A stretch of 64,000 nt of DNA. Source: Thinopyrum elongatum. Its lineage: Eukaryota > Streptophyta > Magnoliopsida > Poales > Poaceae. Below the pieces are notes generated by a model. It worked only from the letters and a program-made list of their open reading frames with translations, searched no databases and was not told the origin of the DNA. The DNA is taken from the NCBI GenBank assembly GCA_011799875.1, contig CM022303.1:548779368-548843367 (forward strand), in the 5' to 3' direction. Positions 57,199 to 64,000 of the stretch are shown piece after piece. The number at the start of each line of letters is the position of its first letter. Position 1 is the stretch's first letter. The translations under genes were made by a program, and so were the position numbers.

Positions 57199-57660
57199 AC
57201 CATCCTCTCAAGAAAAATGAAATACTTGATATCTTTTATAATGGACTAATCGATGCTTCTAGGGACCACCTAGATAGTTGTGCTGGTTGTGTTTTCAGGG
57301 AACGAACTGTTGAACAAGCTGAAGTACTATTGAATAATATATTGAGTAATGATAATGATTGGACTCTTCCCGAACCACCACCTAAGCCAACTTCTAAGAA
57401 GAGAGGTATTCTATTTCTCAGTCCTGAAGATATGCAAGAGGCAAAGAAATCTATGAAAGAAAAAGGTATTAAAGATGAAGATGTTAAGAATTTACCACCT
57501 ATTGAAGAAATACATGGTCTCAATACTCCGACACAGGTAGTAGAGGTAAATTCTCTCTATAGATTTGATAAAGGTGATATTCCTCATAATAAATCTGCAA
57601 GTCAATGCTTGGATGAATTTGATAACTTTATTGTTAAACAAGAAAACTTCAATGCATATG

Positions 57661-59777
57661 TGTAGGAGATATGCCCTAGAGGCAGTAATATCGGTTATTT
57701 TGTATCTCCTGGTTTGTAATGAAAGTTTATGTTCCATGCTATAACTGCAATGATTCTCGAGTCTACAATAAAACGAGGCTTGTAGGGAAACTCATGTGCA
57801 CGTGTGGGATAATAAACGGAAAAATGTATTCCTGGTCAAGCCTCTATGACTGGCTCGAGTATTGCATGATGATCCTGTTTTCCTGATCATGGGCATGTCT
57901 ATGCCGGCAATTTTGAGGGCACAAATTGTTGGTAGAACACTTGTGTTGAATCGACCCAAATTGATGTTATGCTATGAGATGCATTCGTCACAAGTTAATG
58001 GTTTATAACACAGAGAAGTTAATGTTTGCATAATTCCTTAGACCATGAGAGTATCGAGTTCCTTCATACTTGCTTTGTGAACTTTGGGGTTTGTTAAACG
58101 TCATCCGTAACTGGGTGGCTATTACGGTGGCTTACGGGTTCACGGAAAAGTATGGCAAGTAACGAGATAGCTCAAGATTGGGATTTGCTCCTCCGACGAT
58201 GGAGAGATATACTCGGGCCCTCTCGGTGTTACGGTATCCATCATCGTCTGGCCAGACACCTTGTGATTTGATCACTGGGATGCCGGAACACGGAAACGAG
58301 AAAAGAGAACAAAACCGGTAACGAGGTAACTTGCATGATGGACAAATTGTTGATCCACAGGAATGCAATAAATCTAACCTCGGGTGTTTGTGACATATCG
58401 CGAAGCAACAGGAATAGCACACGGCAACTGGAGGTTCACTCGAATATTCATTCGTGTGGGTATAGGGGTCAATATGGGTGTCCACGGCTCCGATGTTGAT
58501 CATTGATCGGAAGGGGTTCCAGGTCATGTCTATACTTCACCGAACCTATAGGGTCACACGCTTAAGGGTCATCTATCTGCTGAATACTAGACAGGGAGTC
58601 TGAGAGAAAATCACCGAAAAAGTTTCGGACACCGAAAAAGTTTCGGACAGCGGAAAGGTTCCGCAAAGAGGTCACCGGATGAGTTCCGGTGAAACTGAAA
58701 AGTTGTTTCAGAGGATACCATAAAGTCAAATTGTTTTCGGCACATGCCTGATAATTCTTGGAGGGTGCCAGAATCATTCTGCAAACTTCTGGGAATTTTC
58801 TGGAAGAAAAACCGGAAATGTTTCGGAGCTATCGGAACCGCTTCAGATGCTTTTCGCAGATGAAAATCACTAATCTGGAATTGTTCCAGAACGCGTTGAA
58901 AATTATTTTAGTGGGTACTGGAATTATTCTAAGCCCACATAAATATTTTCAGTTCGAACGGACGCTGAAAAATGTCGTCGTGAATAGTGAAAGTGCTTTT
59001 TGGATAATTTTTTGGAAGCCACCTTTTAGGGCTTTTGCTAAAGGCTTCTAGAAGGGCTTGGGGGGCCATGAGAGCCCCTCATGGGGGGCCCCCTAGGGGT
59101 GGCCGGCCAAGGAAAGGGGAGCTCCTTGGAGCTCCACATGGCATCCCAAGTTTACCCTTATGCCCATGAGGTGTGACCTAATGCATGGGTTTTTGGTAAT
59201 TAGTGGAGGAGCCCTACCCCTTGGCTTTCCTATAAATAGAGGAGATGGGGGCTGCCATCTGTTCATCCTTGCTCTCATACACATGCCATGCATTATCTGG
59301 CTTCTTCTCTCCCTCCCACGAAAAGAGTTTCGTAGAGCCGAAAGGCTGTCTGGGTTCCGGCAGGAACTAGTTCTGGACGGCGAAGCCCTGCCGGATAGCT
59401 GACACCGTATGTGTGCAACCCCGTAGAGAGGTCGTAGTTTTGGTCTTTTGCCCGAGGGGCTGTTCGAGTGTCCTCCCGAAGGGCTGTCTGAGTCTCCGTT
59501 CGAGTTTCGAGGGTCCTCCCGAAGGGCTGTCCGCGACATCGTCCGGGGGACTGTCCGACCGCCTCCCGAAGGGCTGTCCGACGAGGGAGTACATCCTCGC
59601 GGTTGGGAGGTTGTAAATCCTAGCTGCGGGGATCTGCACCAACGATCACCACCGACTCTTCTTCCGCTGCGCTTCGAGTCGGTACGGATCAGATCAAACC
59701 TTGTATGCAGTCTCCATAGTGGTTCTGGGCGTGCTCGCTATACCGAAAATTTTCGTTTTCTGTCGCGTTCCCTTACA
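57661..59777 (+). repeat. 5' LTR of copia element E (2,117 bp)
   Basis: Starts TGTAGGAGATATGCCCTAGA and ends TCCCTTACA. It contains a run of GAAGGGCTGTCC repeats (59451-59586) and a short AAAAAGTTTCGGACA repeat near 58618. The family is not named. Confidence 0.9.
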
Positions 59778-61159
59778 GTGGCATCAAGAGCCGTGCTATG
59801 CGTAGATGCAGGTTACGATCTAGAATACATGGAGATGTATGGGTATTGCATAATATAATTAGGTAGTAGATGAGATCTATTGCTAAAAATTATTTATGCG
59901 GGTGACAGATGAAATCTGTTACCTGACGTTCTTGTTGCTTCCCTAGAATTTGCGTTTGCTCAATCTCGAGACAGCATGTTGGAATTTGACAAAGTTCTGG
60001 CAATCCGTGATCCTAATTGATCATGGAAGTGCTATCCGTTCTTTGGGTTCTGCCATAGTCAAAAGAAAGATGAAATTCGCAGATGAAAGGGCATTGCAGA
60101 TATGATCTGCACGGGGGTCATGCGTATGACGAAGTTTAGTATGGGGCTCGAGATTTGATTATCTCGTGTTTCATACACCCCGAGATGTTAATCTAGCAAC
60201 TTGAATAATCATACTTGATGATAAAACGTTGGTAGCTGCGGTTTGAGTAAAAACCTTAGAAGCCACGTAAAATAAAATTTTGCATAAACCGATTAGAGGC
60301 GTCTAACTTGGTTTTGCAGGATGGTTTGCATGTGATGTGGTATAGCAATGCTCATATTCAATTTGATTATGTATGAGATGACTATATGATGTAATTAACA
60401 TGACCTGCGTGTCATGATTTGGCATGATGGCTGGAGCCATATGATTGCACTTTAAATGACCTGCGTGTCAACCTTAAGTAATGCATTTATTTTATCCTGC
60501 TATGGAGATAGCAATATTATCTGGTGCATCGACAAGGTGGTGGCAATCTTCGCGAAGGTGAACACCGATGCGAATGCCGAAGACGAAGAAATGAAAGACT
60601 TCTCCGTCAGAAGGGGCTATACCATATCATGCTATTATGAATTGCCTGAGATGTTTATCCCTCTTGATGCACCCTTCTTGATTGCGCGGTAGTCGCTTTT
60701 ATTAGGGTGATCTCTCACTAAAAATATCAAGTAGTTAGTGTTCTCCCAAGTGTAGCACCGTCACGGCACCTAACTTTTCGGGGTGCGCCATGCTAACATG
60801 GGTACGAACAATTAGGGATGTGTGAGGCGGGTGAGTTAAGACCTCGCAGCGAGATCACTTGGTTGTCTTGACGTTCAGGCATGAAAGTCATGAGCTCGGA
60901 ACACACGCATCGAAAGATGAACAAGAGTCACATGGAGATGTGATCGGCAAGTTTGCCTAACGATTGAAGTTCTCGTCATCAGTGATGCTCACCATCAATG
61001 GCGTTGAATTGAAATTTGTGTCTTGAATCACTCATAATCAATTATGAGAGATATTGATTTGAGTGGGAGCACTTTAGAATAAATTTGTTTATTTACTAGT
61101 GCAATATCATTATGAACAAAAGTCTAAAGTGAAAACTTGTGTTTTCCGTTGTAGATCAA
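59778..61159 (+). other. Untranslated leader of copia element E
   Basis: It begins with the primer-binding site and has no long open frame. Copia leaders of this length usually carry packaging signals; none can be identified here. Confidence 0.75.
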
Positions 61160-64000
61160 ATGGCTCGCAACACCGCGTTCAACTTAGGCCCGATGTTAGA
61201 GAAAGAGAAGTTAACTGCGACTGGAAACAACTATGCGGACTGGGTCCGCAACCTGAGGATTGTCCTCAGGAGCGCTAAGAAACTGTATGTGCTTGAAAAT
61301 GCTCTTCCAGCTAAACCGGCGGCAGAGGCCCCGGAAGATGAACAAAATGTCTGGGCCACTAAGGATGATGATCACAACTTAGTGCAGTGCCTCATGCTAG
61401 CTTGCATGAGTACAGACCTTCAAAAACGTTTTGAATTCCATAAACCCCGTGATATGATCCGGGAATTGGATGCTCTGTACAAGGAAACCGCAAAGTCTGA
61501 ATGATTTGATATCATGAAGGCTTTGATGGATTGCAAGATGGCTGAGGGTAGTTCAGTTGGCGAACACGTGGTCAAAATGATTGGCTATGCTGAAAGGCTT
61601 AAAACCCTGGAATTTCCACTTCCACCTGGCCATACGATGGACATGTTGCTTTCTTCACTCCCCCCGTCTTACGACGGTTTTGTATTAAACTACAACATGA
61701 GTGGGATGGAGAAGGAACCGGAAGAGGTGCTCGCCATGCTGAAAACTGCAGAAGGAGGACTGCGGAAAAATCACAAGCAAGTGTTGCTTGTGAATAAAAC
61801 CGCCAGTTTCAAAAAGAAGAAAGGCAAGCCAAAGAAGGGCAAGGGCGCTGGTAAGACCGGCTCCCAAAGCAACTCTAAGGGTGGAGCCAAGAATGAAACT
61901 GAGTGCTTCTACTGCAAGGGCACAGGACACTGGAAGAGAAACTACAAGAAGTATTTGGAAGATAAGAAGTCTGGGAAAACCGGAAAAGGTATAATTGTTA
62001 TACAAGTTAATGTCATTGACGTTTTGCTTGCTAGCAAAAATTCTAAGTCTTGGGTATTTGATACCGGATCGGTTGCTCACATTTGCAACTCGATACAGGG
62101 GCTTCAGAAGGTGCGCAAGCTGGCAAAGAATGAAGTCGTAATGCGCGTCGGGAACGGCGCTGGGATCGCCGCTCAAGCCGTCGGCATTATGCCTCTACGT
62201 CTCCCTTCAGGATTTATCTTAGAACTAAGTAACTGTTATTTTGTTCCACTGTTGTGTAGAAACATTATCTCCGGATCATGTTTAGTACACGATGGGTATT
62301 CATACAAGTCTGAGAACAATGGTTGTTCACTTTATTGTAAGGATATGTTTTATGGATTTGCACCCATTGTTGGGGGCCTTTTCATACTAAATCTTGAATG
62401 TGGAAATGATGTCTTTAACGTGAATGCTAAACGCCTTAAGAAGGCTGATACCACCACCACTTTCTTGTGGCACTATCGGCTTGGCCACATCGGAAAGAAA
62501 TGCATGCAAAGACTCCATAAAGATGGAGTTTTACCGTCCCTTGATTTTGAATCATTTGACACATGTGAAGCTTGCTTGATGGGGAAAATGACCAAGACGC
62601 CGTTCACGGGTCATCCTGAACGGGCGGGTGAATTGTTGGAAATAATACATAGTGATGTATGTGGTCCAATGAACACGGCCGCACGGGGTGGGTATTTTTA
62701 CTTCGTGACTTTTATTGATGATTTAAGTCGGTATGGCTATATCTACTTGATGAAGCATAAGTCGGAAACCTTTGAAAAGTTCAAAGAATTTCAGAATGAG
62801 GTAGAAAATCATCATGACAAAAAGATTAAGTTTCTGCGGTCTGATCGCGGAGGCGAGTATCTTAGTCATGAGTTTGGCCAACATCTGAGTGACCGTGGAA
62901 TCGTTTCACAGCTTACGCCTCCCGGAACTCCACAGAGAAATGGAGTATCGGAACGACGTAACCGAACCTTGTTGGACATGGTAAGGTCGATGATGTCTCT
63001 TACAGATCTACCGATATCTTTTTGGGGTCACGCACTACTTACTACCGCTCACACACTTAACAGAGCACCGTCTAAGTCTATCGAGACGACACCATACGAG
63101 TTATGGCATGGGAAGAAACCCAATTTGTCGCATCTCAAAGTTTGGGGTTGTGAAGCTTACGTAAAACGTTTACTACCAAGCAAACTCGATCCCAGATCAG
63201 ACAAATGTAACTTTGTAGGTTATCCCAAGGAAACCTTTGGGTATTCCTTCTACCACCCATCCGAGGGCAAAGTGTTTGTCGCAAAAACCGGAATCTTTCT
63301 TGAGAAAGAGTTTCTCGCTAAAGAAGTGAGTGGGAGGACAGTACAACTTAATGAGATTAGTGAATCTTCGGCAACCGTTGATATGGCTGAGGAACCGGAA
63401 GAAATTCCGCTAATTATCCCTACAACTGAACCGGAAGTTGTCGCATATGATGCGGAAACTTCAGACAATGTTGTAACTGAACCGCGCAGATCAGGCAGTG
63501 CTATCCAGCCACCTGAGTGGTTTCATAACGAAATCTTCATTCTTGAAGACGATGAACCTGCGCACTACGAGGAAGCGATGGCGGGGCCTAGCTCAAAAGA
63601 ATGGCACAAGGCCATGAGATCCGAAATGGAATCCATGTACGAAAACCAAGTTTGGAACTTGGAAGAACTTCCAGAAGGCGTAAAGCCGATTGGTTGTAAA
63701 TGGATTTTCAAAAGGAAGACAGACGCGGATGGTAACATTACTATCCACAAAGCTAGACTTGTCGCGAAAGGGTTCACGCAAGTTCCAGGAGTGGACTACG
63801 ACGAGACTTTCTCGCCCGTAGCTATGCTTAGGTCTGTTCGGATATTACTAGCAATTGCTGCTTATTTCGATTATGAAATATGGCAGATGGATGTCAAAAC
63901 GGCTTTCCTAAATGGAAACCTCAAAGAGGATGTATACATGATACAGCTAGAAGGTTTTATCATTCATGAGGATGCTGGAAAGGTATGCAAACTTCAGAAA
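61160..64000 (+). pseudogene. Copia gag-pol polyprotein, one internal stop, C terminus beyond the window
   Basis: The frame opens at ATG 61160 (MARNTAFNLGPMLEKEKLTA). It meets TGA at 61502-61504, probably a changed CGA, then stays open for 832 codons to the window end. Order: gag; a zinc knuckle whose last ligand is lost (CFYCKGTGHWKRNY, Tyr where Cys is expected); aspartic protease (WVFDTGSVAH); GAG-pre-integrase motif (HYRLGHIGKKCM); integrase core (SDVCGP, FIDDLSRYG, RSDRGGEYLS, QRNGVSERRNRTLL); and the start of reverse transcriptase (GCKWIFKRK, ARLVAKGFTQ, MDVKTAFLNGNL). The Asp-Asp-Glu residues of integrase appear present. The stop and the lost Cys make this copy non-functional as it stands. 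RNase H and the 3' LTR should lie to the right. Confidence 0.95.

Larger units (their letters stand above)
32964..57660 (+). mobile_element. Element C: gypsy-type LTR retrotransposon, visible 5' part only, split by B, D and E
   Basis: Its LTR starts TGATACGTCTCCATTGTAT at 32964, is broken at 32982 by element B, resumes at 43916 and ends TTATCA at 45302, about 1.4 kb in all. A primer-binding-like site (TGGCGCCGTTGCTGGGGA) starts at 45314. A gag ORF follows (45381-57660, interrupted). The pol part and 3' LTR would lie beyond copia element E, outside the window. C itself inserted into the last bases of LTR G. The 5-bp duplication there cannot be checked because the other end is not visible. Confidence 0.85.
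45381..57660 (+). pseudogene. Gag of element C, open but interrupted by elements D and E
   Basis: Segments 45381-46298 (306 codons) and 57204-57660 (152 codons) join in frame once element D and one target duplication are removed. The protein has an acidic N-terminal half and then a Ty3/gypsy gag core (FPFSLKGDAKIWFNSL, FSEKYFPAHKKQAALKEI). The core continues across the junction (NALPDH, then LKKNEILDIFYNGLID) and a charged linker follows. Element E breaks it at 57661. There is no internal stop in the visible 458 codons, so C was intact in this part when hit. I chose the ATG at 45381 as the first after the primer site. Confidence 0.88.
57661..64000 (+). mobile_element. Element E: copia-type LTR retrotransposon, right end beyond the window
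   Basis: The 5' LTR is 57661-59777, followed by a primer site (GTGGCATCAAGAGCC, 59778) resembling the initiator-Met tRNA site. An untranslated leader of 1.4 kb precedes the gag-pol frame, which runs off the edge. The left target copy would be ATATG (57656-57660). Integrase precedes reverse transcriptase, which defines copia order. Confidence 0.93.

Noticed and set aside
1..64000. tRNA or rRNA genes
   Set aside because: I saw no cloverleaf with B-box sequence and no rRNA-like block. The initiator-tRNA-like match at 59778 is the copia primer site.

Overview
The window is typical of a Triticeae grass genome (wheat, Aegilops or barley). It holds a small island of two ordinary plant genes inside nested transposable elements whose LTR ends, primer sites and families look like those of wheat and barley. 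Species and chromosome cannot be read from the sequence. Family names (Sabrina/Fatima-like, Angela/BARE) come from recalled LTR ends, not from a search.

Layout. 1-5644: a non-autonomous gypsy-type LTR element on the minus strand (element A), cut by the left edge. 5645-9390: a tandem array of about 530-bp units, interrupted on its left by A. 9391-10244: GC-rich upstream region of the first gene. 10245-13868 (+): a seven-exon gene for NSE4, the kleisin of the SMC5/6 complex. 14779-17425 (-): a three-exon gene for a protein with three CCCH zinc fingers and a KH domain. The two genes converge, with about 0.9 kb between their stop codons. 18492-64000: one continuous pile of nested transposons.

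Nesting from 18492. An old Fatima-like LTR (G, minus) contains a 12.9-kb CACTA transposon (19025-31935). The CACTA element carries a broken Tnp2-type transposase, a broken TnpA/Ulp1-like ORF, and a small intact ORF with an RNase H1-type hybrid-binding domain. An Angela/BARE solo LTR sits inside the transposase. An autonomous-type gypsy element (C, plus) starts at 32964 at the end of G. C is split three times: its 5' LTR by element B (32983-43910, minus), its gag by element D (46299-57198, plus), and the same gag further on by a copia element (E, from 57661 past the right edge). B and D each contain one copy of a 4.2-kb LTR-like element (33118-37360 minus; 49566-53758 plus). Target-site duplications support most of these insertions.

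How the parts relate. The two cellular genes are unrelated in function and both have telo-box motifs in their 5' regions. A, B and D keep LTRs, primer site and a gag-like ORF but no pol, so they probably depend on proteins from an autonomous relative. C belongs to the same LTR-end group and has a gag that is open across its interruptions. The least explained items are the CACTA-borne hybrid-binding/membrane-anchor ORF, the conserved 38-residue ORF and four-hairpin array in the 4.2-kb LTR-like element, the 70-residue repeat tail of NSE4, and the tandem array upstream of NSE4.
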